From the NCBI GenBank assembly GCA_946886075.1, contig CAMPHR010000040.1, forward strand, positions 1-25,133: a stretch of DNA of 25,133 nt, in the 5' to 3' direction. Under the pieces are notes generated by a model. That model worked only from the letters and a program-made list of their open reading frames with translations, did no database searches and was not told where the DNA came from. The translations under genes and the position numbers were made by a program. Shown piece after piece: positions 1-7,444 of the stretch. Numbering within the stretch: position 1 is the first letter of the stretch; every line of letters starts with the position of its first letter. Origin of the DNA: an uncultured Novosphingobium sp. (GTDB lineage Bacteria; Pseudomonadota; Alphaproteobacteria; Sphingomonadales; Sphingomonadaceae).

Positions 1-1134
1 CCACAGCGCGATCCCGCCCGCCCCCGCGATGCGCGCCGCCCGGACCTGGTTCCAGGCGCTGGCGGCGTCGAGCATCCAGACATGGTGGACCGCGCCATCC
101 TCCGCATAGTCGAACGTCGCATTGCCGCTTCTTGCGTCGAAGCGGATCGGCGCCCCTGAGTCATGCGCAGTCAGCCAGGCGTCTTCAATCGACAGGATCG
201 AGGCCGGGCCGCCATCCTGCTTCCAGTCATAGGCATAGTTGCCGATCGCCACGATCGCCTTCGATGCTGGAACATCGTGCAGCGCGGCCCGCAAGCGAGC
301 GACGAACCATGGTTGCGCGGCTATCGGGCCCGGCTGATCACCGATGAAATGCTGGTCATAATCCATCAGGAACAGGCGGTCGGCGACGCGGGCATAGGCG
401 CGCAGGTTCCATCGTGCATCGTCTACGGGAACGGTCAGCATGACCTGTTGATGCTGACCGTGCAGCAGCTGTCCTGCTTCCCTTAGAAACGACAGATAAT
501 CGCCGTGCGCGCTGGGCGGCAGCGCTTCGAGATCGAATATGACCCCTGATGCCTTGAGCGTCTTCAGCGATTGAGCGAGGCGCAGAAGTAATGCCTTCCG
601 CGCCTCGCGGTCGTGCAGCAACGCAGACGTCCCGGCACCATCCCAATCGCCATCGTTGGCATTCTGCACGACAGGCACAATATGCGGGCGACGAGCCGAG
701 GTGCGGATGATCGACGCGAAGGCGGGATCGTTCGTGAGGCGCAGGTCATGGCGCGGGCCAGTAACCGACAGCAGGGTCGGGGCAACCCAATCGATCTGGC
801 TGATATGCTGCCGCAGGGACGCGCGACTGGCGTCATCCCATGGCACATAAAAGGCGACGCTGACCGGCCGGGCAGCGGCGCCTTTGCCCCGGTGCGGGAG
901 CCATTCTGACAGGCGATGGCGAACCGTGGCCTGGAAATGGTTCAGACGCTGGCCGATGCCTTCAGGACGACGGCGCTCCATTTGCAAAGGAACAGCGGGC
1001 GGTACGGGCACATTGATGATGGTGTAGGCAAATGCCATCCCGGCGGCCAGAATGACCAGGATCAGGCAAAAAAGGGCAGGCAGGGTTAACCGGCGCCTGC
1101 GGCCAGTGGCATCATAGAAAACTGGCCTTTGCAT
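1..1134 (-). CDS. Membrane-anchored GH18-like glycosidase domain, N-terminal part of a longer protein (partial)
   Basis: The frame is open from an ATG at 1134 to the left edge (378 codons seen, no stop). Residues 18-40 form one hydrophobic segment after an Arg-rich start, so the rest should lie in the periplasm. Residues 90-378 read as a GH18-type TIM barrel: the strand GVIFDLEAL (198-205) supplies a DxE acid pair (D201, E203), and LMDYD (256-260) fits the later conserved strand. In sphingomonads proteins that begin like this usually continue into a NodB polysaccharide deacetylase and a family 2 glycosyltransferase, giving one polypeptide for exopolysaccharide synthesis or trimming; those parts lie outside the window, so this is inference. 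Upstream is a perfect hairpin close to the start codon. It is separated from the sugar operon by about 500 bases. The GH18 fold is fairly sure, the fusion less so. Confidence 0.7.
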   Translation of the reverse strand, partial: MQRPVFYDATGRRRRLTLPALFCLILVILAAGMAFAYTIINVPVPPAVPLQMERRRPEGIGQRLNHFQATVRHRLSEWLPHRGKGAAARPVSVAFYVPWDDASRASLRQHISQIDWVAPTLLSVTGPRHDLRLTNDPAFASIIRTSARRPHIVPVVQNANDGDWDGAGTSALLHDREARKALLLRLAQSLKTLKASGVIFDLEALPPSAHGDYLSFLREAGQLLHGQHQQVMLTVPVDDARWNLRAYARVADRLFLMDYDQHFIGDQPGPIAAQPWFVARLRAALHDVPASKAIVAIGNYAYDWKQDGGPASILSIEDAWLTAHDSGAPIRFDARSGNATFDYAEDGAVHHVWMLDAASAWNQVRAARIAGAGGIALW

Positions 1135-1150
1135 TGTCAGCATCCAACTG

Positions 1151-1185
1151 GAGAGGCGGCGCAACAGGGGTGAGCGCCGCCTCTC
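1151..1185 (-). promoter_or_regulatory. Perfect 12-bp hairpin just upstream of the GH18-like gene
   Basis: The arms GAGAGGCGGCGC (1151-1162) and GCGCCGCCTCTC (1174-1185) are perfectly complementary around an 11-nt loop. The hairpin ends 16 bases before the ATG at 1134, so in that gene's mRNA it would sit in the leader next to the ribosome-binding region. There is no T-run on either side, so it is not a standard intrinsic terminator. A role in translation or attenuation is inference. Confidence 0.5.
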
Positions 1186-1638
1186 ACTTACGTGGCATCA
1201 TGTGAGCCGATGCATCGATTAGAGGGTTGGACCTGACCGGAGCATTGTCGGCAGATTACAACTTTGTCACCCGGGACTCTTGAGCCGATTTCCGGTGTTC
1301 GGGTGAAAGCTTTCGTTCCGCGAATGGCCGGTGCCAGATATCTCAGGTCGAAAAGCCGCAGTTGCGCACGAGGCGATCAGATCAGTGGCTGTGTGCCTCG
1401 GAGGGGCCGCATTAGATCAAGCTATATGTGGATTTTTCCAGAGCAGTTTCGTGTCCGCACTCCGGCATCGCATTCCACTCTGGATCGTAGTTTGTGTGTC
1501 CCGTCCCGGTTTCGGATAGAACCGTGGACGGGGCATCACAGAGTCAGAAGTTGACGGTAGCCGAGAGGCATCCGCTGCAAGTCCACTTTGCTACTGCGTT
1601 GACCACACGGCAAATTGTGCTGGCGGTAGGAAGCTGTC
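1186..1638. other. Intergenic region with no convincing gene
   Basis: About 450 bases lie between the end of the sugar operon and the GH18-like gene. Short open frames exist on both strands, but none has a recognisable protein, a ribosome-binding site or conserved motifs. The only structure I see is the strong hairpin at 1500-1532. Confidence 0.6.
1500..1532 (-). other. Strong hairpin downstream of the sugar operon
   Basis: CCCGTCC (1500-1506) pairs with GGACGGG (1526-1532), and CGGTT (1507-1511) pairs with AACCG (1520-1524). This makes a 12-bp stem broken by one bulged T, with an 8-nt loop. It lies about 105 bases beyond the ThuA stop codon on the transcribed strand. It could protect the 3' end of the operon mRNA or help Rho-type termination; no U-tract follows, so a classical terminator is unlikely. 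Confidence 0.4.
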
Positions 1639-2760
1639 CTATCGCTGCGCGCAAACGGCCTTGCGATCGGCTGCCCAGGAAATTGCGGATTCCAGCATCT
1701 GAACGGTCTGGGGCTGCGTGTAAGATTCCGCACGATGTCCCAGGGCGGAATAGAAGGCACGACCGCGCCCGACGCATTTTGACCAGCCGATAGGATGATC
1801 GGCACCCATCCTCAAATCTTGCTTGGCCATTCCGACTGGCTTGTAAGTCGATTCATCGATTGTCAGGACGACATTCGCACCGGTCTTGCGCGGGCTTTCG
1901 CGGAAAGAATACCATTCATCCTTCATGCGCCATTCGCTCGGAAGCCCTGCGGCTATGGGATGTCGAGCGTCGGCGACGACCAAGCGCGCCTCCTGGAACT
2001 GCGGCGCTGTGGGATGGCCGGTGAAATAAGCACCAATCAACTCATCCGCATACCACTTCCAGAAATATGTGCTGTCACCGCCCGAGCCATGGAGCGCAAC
2101 GAAGCCGCCGCCCCCTTTTACATATTGCTCAAGCGCGCGCCGCTGGGAGAGGGTGAGCACGTCGCCACTGACATTGCTCCAGACAATTGCGTCGAATTTG
2201 CGCAAGGTCGCCGGATTGATCGAACCGCCCTTGTCCGTGAAGGCAACTGACCAGCCCTTGCTGTCGGCCAACGCCTGCATGGCGCTGCGCACGGCTGGAA
2301 TAGCCTCCTTGTGGTAAAATCCATTGACCTTGTCGAAGACCAGGATGTTGACCTTGCCTTTGCCGACAGGCAGCGCGGGGCGCTCATTGTCGTAGCGGGC
2401 GCAGCGGGCAACTTTGTCAGCGGCGGTAACAGGCACCTGGCGTAGGCGACGGTCCATTTCCGCCACTTGCTCCGGGGTGAAACGGAGCAGGCTTGCAGCA
2501 GCGGTCAGATCCATGATCGCGGCGAAGGTGGGCGCGCGCGTCCCCATGAAGTCGGCGGGCAATTTGGATAGGCGGCCGGGGACCACTTGCTCCACCGCCG
2601 CCTTCGCCCGGTCGCTGAGCAGGATATCGATCATCGGCGTCGCGGCCGAAAACGGCATGTTCCGCAAAGGGCAATCCGTCACCGCCTTGGGGGACTGAGC
2701 CGCTGCCTGCGAAGCCATGATCGCAAGCGCCGAAGCCAATAATGTCGAGATCATTTTCAT
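1639..2760 (-). CDS. Secreted ThuA-domain (trehalose utilisation-like) protein
   Basis: This is a 373-aa protein with a Sec signal peptide (residues 1-22, cleavage after AQA-like AAAQ). Residues 30-125 are a helical segment of unknown role. Residues 135-368 form a ThuA-like, class I glutamine-amidotransferase-like fold: FDAIVWSNVSGD, GGGGFVALHG and HPIGW with the C-terminal ALGHRAESY are typical of the family. Rhizobial ThuA acts with the Gfo/Idh/MocA enzyme ThuB on 3-keto-disaccharides, and this operon also carries a Gfo/Idh/MocA gene, which supports work on a 3-keto sugar. The signal peptide puts this copy in the periplasm, so it may act before import. It is last in the operon, 28 bases after the GMC gene, with AGGA before the ATG at 2760. 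The fold is sure; the reaction is not known. Confidence 0.82.
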   Translation of the reverse strand: MKMISTLLASALAIMASQAAAQSPKAVTDCPLRNMPFSAATPMIDILLSDRAKAAVEQVVPGRLSKLPADFMGTRAPTFAAIMDLTAAASLLRFTPEQVAEMDRRLRQVPVTAADKVARCARYDNERPALPVGKGKVNILVFDKVNGFYHKEAIPAVRSAMQALADSKGWSVAFTDKGGSINPATLRKFDAIVWSNVSGDVLTLSQRRALEQYVKGGGGFVALHGSGGDSTYFWKWYADELIGAYFTGHPTAPQFQEARLVVADARHPIAAGLPSEWRMKDEWYSFRESPRKTGANVVLTIDESTYKPVGMAKQDLRMGADHPIGWSKCVGRGRAFYSALGHRAESYTQPQTVQMLESAISWAADRKAVCAQR

Positions 2761-2788
2761 CGGTAATCATCCTGGATTGAGGCGGAGG

Positions 2789-4477
2789 TCAGATCTTGCC
2801 TTCCTTGAGGAACTGCGCCGCATGGTGGGCCGCGCGCGCAGACAGAGCCATGTAGGTGAGCGAAGGGTTCTGGCAGCCGCTCGACGCCATGGCCGACCCG
2901 TCGGTGATGAACAGGTTGGGGACATCATGTGCCTGATTATAGCGGTTCAACACGGATTTCTTAGGATCCTTGCCCATGCACGCGGTACCCATTTCGTGGA
3001 TGCCGAGACCGGGAGTTCCGGGCTCATCCATCTTCGCTACGACAGAGCCCCCAGCCGCCTCTATCATCGCGCGGCCATCCGCCTGGATCTGCGCGGCCAT
3101 CTTCCGCTCATTCTCCCGCAGCTCACAGTCGATGTGGACAATGGGAATCCCCCATTTGTCGGTCCGCGTGGAATGCAGCGTCACCCGGTTGTCCGCGTGG
3201 GGTAGCATTTCACCAAAGCCCGAGATGTACATGACCCAGGCCCCCGGCCGACGCGTGCGTGCTTTCAGCTTTTCGCCGATACCCGGTGTGGTCAGCGCCA
3301 TCGAACGCCAACCCATGCGCGAGATACCACCTTGATAGCCATAGCCCCGGATGAAGCCGTCGCCGCTCTCCGTCACGTTACGAAAGCGCGGGATGTAGAT
3401 GCCAGTGGGGCGGCGGCCATGGTAGGTCGTGGACGGTCCGCGCGGCATCAGCCCCGCTGTGGTCAGGCCATAGAGATGGTCCATGAGGTTCCGCCCGACC
3501 ATGTCGGACGAATTTGCCAGACCGCGCGGATTGGCTTCGCTTTTCGAATTGAGCAGGATCTGGGCCGTAGCGATGGCGGAAGCGCAGCCGAACACCATGC
3601 GGCCTTCGTAGGTGCGGCCTTCGCGCGTGTTGCTGTCGATAACCCGCACTCCGGTGACCCGCCCGGTTTTCGGATCATGGATGATGCTGTGCACGATGGC
3701 ATCGGTCACGATTGTCAGATTGCCGGTCTTCTCCGCCGCAGGCAGCGAAGAACTGAGGCTCGAATGATAGGCGCCATAGCTGCATCCTCGTTCGCAGATC
3801 GAGCGATTCTGGCAACTTGTGCGGCCCAGTTCCTCATGATGTGGCTGTGCCTGCGAAAGATTAGCCACCCGGCCTGATATTACTTTACGGCCAGGAAACT
3901 TGCCTTCCACAGCCTTCTTGAACATCAGTTCGGCGTCATTGAGGGCGAACTCCGGCAGGAACTGGCCATCGGGAAGCTGCGCAAGCCCTTCTTTCGATCC
4001 AGCAACGCCAATGAACTTCTCAATATGATCGTACCAGGGTGCGAGATCGGCATAGCGGATCGGCCAGTCGGAACCGTGACCATCCCTCGCGTTAGCCTCG
4101 AAATCCATCTCGCTCAGCCGGTAGGACTGGCGGCCCCACATGATGGACCGACCGCCCAGATGATAGCCACGGATCCACGCGAAGGGTTTCCCTTCAGGTG
4201 TGCTGTAGGGATGTTCGCTGTCCTTTACCCAATAGTCTTTGGTCGCCGCGCTCATCGCGTAGCATTTTCCCTGAACCGGATAGTCGCGCGCCAGTTCCTC
4301 CTCCGGCACCAGATTGGCATTGGGCAGGTCCCATGGCTGCATCCAGTCGGTATAGGACGCGCCATGCTCAAGCTTGCGGCCGCGCTCCAGGACGAGGGTT
4401 TTCAGCCCGCGCTCGCACAATTCCTTGGCTGCGATCCCGCCGCTCATGCCCGAGCCGATGACGATTGCATCAAACAT
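2789..4477 (-). CDS. GMC-family FAD oxidoreductase, probable periplasmic glycoside 3-dehydrogenase catalytic subunit
   Basis: This 562-aa flavoprotein starts with the FAD-binding Rossmann motif GSGMSGG (8-14), followed by E31 at the end of the second strand. HLGGRSIMWG (106-115) is the second FAD contact. The C-terminal GMC catalytic pair is visible as H494 in GIHEMGTA and N537 in CQNPSLTY. Three cysteines, C222, C228 and C232, lie in a short loop and could hold an iron-sulphur cluster, as in related FAD glucose dehydrogenases (inference). The family includes gluconate, 2-ketogluconate, sorbitol and glucoside-3-dehydrogenases. It lacks its own signal peptide, but follows the Tat-bearing small subunit by 15 bases, so it is probably exported as a complex. 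GGAGAG precedes the ATG by 7 bases. GMC membership is certain; 3-dehydrogenase activity is inferred from neighbours. Confidence 0.87.
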   Translation of the reverse strand: MFDAIVIGSGMSGGIAAKELCERGLKTLVLERGRKLEHGASYTDWMQPWDLPNANLVPEEELARDYPVQGKCYAMSAATKDYWVKDSEHPYSTPEGKPFAWIRGYHLGGRSIMWGRQSYRLSEMDFEANARDGHGSDWPIRYADLAPWYDHIEKFIGVAGSKEGLAQLPDGQFLPEFALNDAELMFKKAVEGKFPGRKVISGRVANLSQAQPHHEELGRTSCQNRSICERGCSYGAYHSSLSSSLPAAEKTGNLTIVTDAIVHSIIHDPKTGRVTGVRVIDSNTREGRTYEGRMVFGCASAIATAQILLNSKSEANPRGLANSSDMVGRNLMDHLYGLTTAGLMPRGPSTTYHGRRPTGIYIPRFRNVTESGDGFIRGYGYQGGISRMGWRSMALTTPGIGEKLKARTRRPGAWVMYISGFGEMLPHADNRVTLHSTRTDKWGIPIVHIDCELRENERKMAAQIQADGRAMIEAAGGSVVAKMDEPGTPGLGIHEMGTACMGKDPKKSVLNRYNQAHDVPNLFITDGSAMASSGCQNPSLTYMALSARAAHHAAQFLKEGKI

Positions 4478-4492
4478 CTACGCGCTCTCCAA

Positions 4493-5227
4493 TCAAAACA
4501 GGCCAGCGCCGCCCGAAGCGCGCGTCTCTGGTGTAATCGGGATCGATGGTTGCCAGGTGCCGGGACTATGTTCGTACACAAGTTCCTGGGTGAGAGCGGG
4601 CTCGGAATAATAATAGAGCGTGACGATCAGCTCCTTGAGTTTCTGATACCCCGGATCGACAACTTTTGGCCCCTGAATGGCTGCAGCGCTTTCGCCCGTT
4701 TTTTCGGCTTTCGCTGGAGCCTGACCCTGAACCGGCGTTTGGACAGGCTCTTGGCGCGGACGTCCATAGTTGGGATCGACGACCACTGGCGGGCTGGCGG
4801 CGGCCGCTGGCGCGGACGCTGCGATGGCGGGCTTGAGAGCGACTATATCGTACGCGGTCAATAAAGTGGCGCGGCTTTGAGGATCGAGCGCAACGAAAGT
4901 CTTGCCATTCTGCTTGCGGGCAGCCGCATCAATCTGATCAAGCGCGTCGATCAACGCTTCTCGCTGACGAGGACCGGCCCAATCACGCAACATGCCGTCC
5001 AAGAGTGCCGGTACGCCCACATCCACAGCACCCGGCGTGTCAGTGCGCGGGATGATCGTGTCAGCCACCGCTGTCAGCAAGGCAAAGCGCGGCGCTGAGA
5101 GAAACGGACTACTCCCCTCGGGGGGAGCGGCGAAAACGCCCTCCAACGGCAAAGTGGCGGCACCAAGAAGGAGCATGGCGCGGCCGAGCATATTGCGGCG
5201 GTCGATGTCGAACATATCTGATTGCAT
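4493..5227 (-). CDS. Gluconate 2-dehydrogenase subunit 3-like protein with Tat signal
   Basis: This 244-aa protein is the probable small (gamma) subunit of the GMC dehydrogenase encoded next. The N-terminus DRRNMLGRAMLLLG followed by AFA-type VFA is a twin-arginine signal peptide, so the folded complex should be exported by Tat. Residues 45-115 (ALLTAVADTIIPRTDTPGA) carry the family signature of gluconate dehydrogenase subunit 3. Residues 135-190 are a Pro/Ala-rich insert. The C-terminus (LYYYSEPALTQELVYEH) is the usual helical end of the family. The frame is open to 5260, but GAGGAG eight bases before the ATG at 5227 decides the start and removes overlap with the upstream gene. No cytochrome c subunit is seen in the operon, so electrons must leave through a partner encoded elsewhere. 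Confidence 0.82.
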   Translation of the reverse strand: MQSDMFDIDRRNMLGRAMLLLGAATLPLEGVFAAPPEGSSPFLSAPRFALLTAVADTIIPRTDTPGAVDVGVPALLDGMLRDWAGPRQREALIDALDQIDAAARKQNGKTFVALDPQSRATLLTAYDIVALKPAIAASAPAAAASPPVVVDPNYGRPRQEPVQTPVQGQAPAKAEKTGESAAAIQGPKVVDPGYQKLKELIVTLYYYSEPALTQELVYEHSPGTWQPSIPITPETRASGGAGLF

Positions 5228-5241
5228 CGGTGAGGCTCCTC

Positions 5242-6099
5242 TCAACCCTGATCCCAGCAATGCTGGATGTAGCGATAGCCATTTTCATAAACGTCCTGCG
5301 GATCAGGAAAGAAGTCGCGCCAGACCCGCGTCGCGGCGGCAAGTTCCGGCAAGCCTTTCCCGAAGGCTTCTATCGTCAACCAACCCTCGTAGCCGCGCGA
5401 CTTCAGGGCAGCGATGGTTTCGGAAATCGGCGCATGACCGCTGCCTGGCGTCCCACGGTCATTCTCACTGATATGGACGTGATTGACGTCGCCCCGATCA
5501 TAAGCGGTGAGCAACGCGGCAACCGGGTCCTTTTCCTCGATATTCGCGTGAAAAGTGTCAAATAGCATCCCGAAGCCATCTTCGTTCAGTCTCGCCAGAT
5601 AGGCGCTGCTTTGCTCGCACGTGTTGAGCAAATGGCATTCGAAACGGTTCAGCGGCTCTAGAGAACAGATAATGCCAGCATCGCGCGCAGGCTTGGCGAT
5701 CCGGCGGTGGACTTCGGCGCAATGGTCGAGTTCCGTTTCAGTTGGTCCGTGCCCGGTGAAATCCCCAAGGACCTGAAACCAGGGCCCAGCCAGAAGCTCA
5801 GCGCCAAGCTCGGCACAACAATCGATGACTTTCAGCAGGTAATCGCCCGCTGCCTGGCGAGCCGCAGGGTCCGGCGAGATAGGCGAATGCGCGGCATTGG
5901 GGATGACGGTGACGGCTGTGCTTTCAAGCCCAATATCGTCGAGCCGACGACCAAGCGCGCGATAGTGACCCGGATCGGATGGATCGAACACGGGCACCTC
6001 GACCCCATCAAATCCGGTTGCTTTCAGTGCCTCCAACACGGGGAAATGCTGTTCTGTAACGTGTCCGGTCCAGAGCAGCAGGTTCATACCGATCTTCAT
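5242..6099 (-). CDS. Sugar epimerase/isomerase, D-tagatose 3-epimerase-like TIM barrel
   Basis: This 285-aa xylose-isomerase-like TIM barrel keeps the four metal ligands of the D-tagatose/D-psicose 3-epimerase group: E148 in SLEPLNRFE, D181 in LFDTFHANIEE, H209 in HVHISEND and E244 in LTIEAFG. The length matches that family (about 290). It should use a divalent metal to move a carbonyl or invert a centre near C3 of a keto sugar, in the cytoplasm. Relatives also include enzymes that process 3-keto-glycosides, which fits the dehydrogenase encoded two genes on. Its ATG overlaps the stop of the permease gene by four bases (ATGA), suggesting coupled translation. The exact substrate cannot be read from the sequence. 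Confidence 0.85.
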   Translation of the reverse strand: MKIGMNLLLWTGHVTEQHFPVLEALKATGFDGVEVPVFDPSDPGHYRALGRRLDDIGLESTAVTVIPNAAHSPISPDPAARQAAGDYLLKVIDCCAELGAELLAGPWFQVLGDFTGHGPTETELDHCAEVHRRIAKPARDAGIICSLEPLNRFECHLLNTCEQSSAYLARLNEDGFGMLFDTFHANIEEKDPVAALLTAYDRGDVNHVHISENDRGTPGSGHAPISETIAALKSRGYEGWLTIEAFGKGLPELAAATRVWRDFFPDPQDVYENGYRYIQHCWDQG

Positions 6100-7415
6100 A
6101 CTGCGCTCATCTCACTTGCTTTCGATCCGGCCGCCCGTTTGCGGCGCTCCACCAGCCACACGCCAGCGAAGATGAAGAAAAGGACGACCGGGATAATCGC
6201 GATGGTCTGAAACGAAGTCTCGGCGGCATAGGCCATGACCTGACTATACTCCGGTGAGCCCGGCTGCAGTGCGGCAAATGCCTCAGCCCCTCCCGCCTTG
6301 GCGAGCTTGGCGCGATCGTAAATGGCGCCAAGTTCGGGCAATATGAAATAGATCGCCATGGCTCCCGCGAAGCCGATCAGGCCGATGCCCCAGGCGCCGC
6401 TGCGGAAATAGCGCCGCGAAACTGCAGCCATCATCGTCGGCCACATGAAGCAGACGCCGAGAGCCCAAAGCGTCGCAGCGACGATAGCGGTGAGCGGAGA
6501 ATTGGCCGTGCTAAGCAGGTAAAGGCCCGCCGCAGCAGGGATCGTCGACATTAGCAGCAGACCGATATCCGAAAATCGCTTGTCGAGCGGCCCAGCAAAA
6601 TGCCGCATGACGAACATGATCGCGGACACATAGACCAGAACCAAAATGCCCGGCATCTTGACGGTCTGCGTCAGGGCAATATCGACCCACGCGCCGGGCG
6701 CTAGCTCTGCCGAGGCGGTCAAGAACATGATGGCGAAGAAAATCCAGAATGTTGGACGGCGGAACGGCTCCATCATCATGTCGCGGAAGGTGACACCCTG
6801 CGCGGTGCTCTCGGTCTGAGGAAAGCGGTGCCGTGCCGCCCATATGCCCAGGATCGCCCCCGGCGCGATCGGCAGCGCGATCAACGCTTGCCAGGGGAGG
6901 TCGAGCACCTGAAAGAAGAGGACACTCAACAGTCCGCCCAAGACAATGCCGGCGGGCCACCATGCGTGCAGATGGTTCAGTTTTCCGGCTTTGTCGTCGG
7001 CGTAAAGTGTCGCCGTTACAGGGTTGATCGTCGCCTCGCTGGCGCCCCATCCGATGCCCCACACGACCATCGCCACGTTAAGCAGGGCGTAGGATGAAGT
7101 GCCGAAGAGCGGACATGATAGAACAAGCAGGGGCCCCACGACAAAGCAGGCCGAAGCCAACAGGATGAACCGCTTTGCCCCGATCCGATCCAGCAGTGGA
7201 CTTACCACCAACAGGCTCAGCGCGAAGCCGAGGAAGGAGCTGCCGAGTACGGTGCCGATCATCTCACCCGAATGCTGCGCATCGATAGGATCAAGCAGGG
7301 CAGTCTTGATTGCACCTGCCGCACCCGCCCGGATCGAATTGGACATCGCGGCGACGAATAGCGAAAGAACGCAGATCCAAAACAACGCGCGGCGATCGTA
7401 AAGCCGTTCTACCAT
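6096..7415 (-). CDS. MFS sugar permease (FucP-like)
   Basis: This 439-aa integral membrane protein has about twelve hydrophobic helices and belongs to the major facilitator superfamily. The sequence after helix 4 (WGIGWGASEATINPVTATLY) and the loop HAWWPAGIVLGG resemble fucose/glucose permeases of the FucP group. It should import a sugar or oxidised sugar across the inner membrane. An ATG at 7421 is possible, but AGGGG six bases before the ATG at 7415 favours the shorter form. It lies 29 bases after the upstream TIM-barrel gene and overlaps the downstream epimerase by four bases, so it is part of the same transcript. Substrate inferred from context: a 3-keto sugar or the glycoside's sugar part. 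Confidence 0.8.
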   Translation of the reverse strand: MVERLYDRRALFWICVLSLFVAAMSNSIRAGAAGAIKTALLDPIDAQHSGEMIGTVLGSSFLGFALSLLVVSPLLDRIGAKRFILLASACFVVGPLLVLSCPLFGTSSYALLNVAMVVWGIGWGASEATINPVTATLYADDKAGKLNHLHAWWPAGIVLGGLLSVLFFQVLDLPWQALIALPIAPGAILGIWAARHRFPQTESTAQGVTFRDMMMEPFRRPTFWIFFAIMFLTASAELAPGAWVDIALTQTVKMPGILVLVYVSAIMFVMRHFAGPLDKRFSDIGLLLMSTIPAAAGLYLLSTANSPLTAIVAATLWALGVCFMWPTMMAAVSRRYFRSGAWGIGLIGFAGAMAIYFILPELGAIYDRAKLAKAGGAEAFAALQPGSPEYSQVMAYAAETSFQTIAIIPVVLFFIFAGVWLVERRKRAAGSKASEMSAV

Positions 7416-7444
7416 GATCATCCCCTATCTTGTCGTTATGCTTG

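Noticed and set aside
1264..1554. Short plus-strand frames in the gap between the sugar operon and the GH18-like gene
   Set aside because: Their products are rich in Arg and Ser with no motif, have no ribosome-binding site and overlap one another in different frames.
4025..4864. 279-aa open frame on the plus strand opposite the GMC and small-subunit genes
   Set aside because: It lies antisense to two well-supported genes, spans their junction and contains no recognisable motif.
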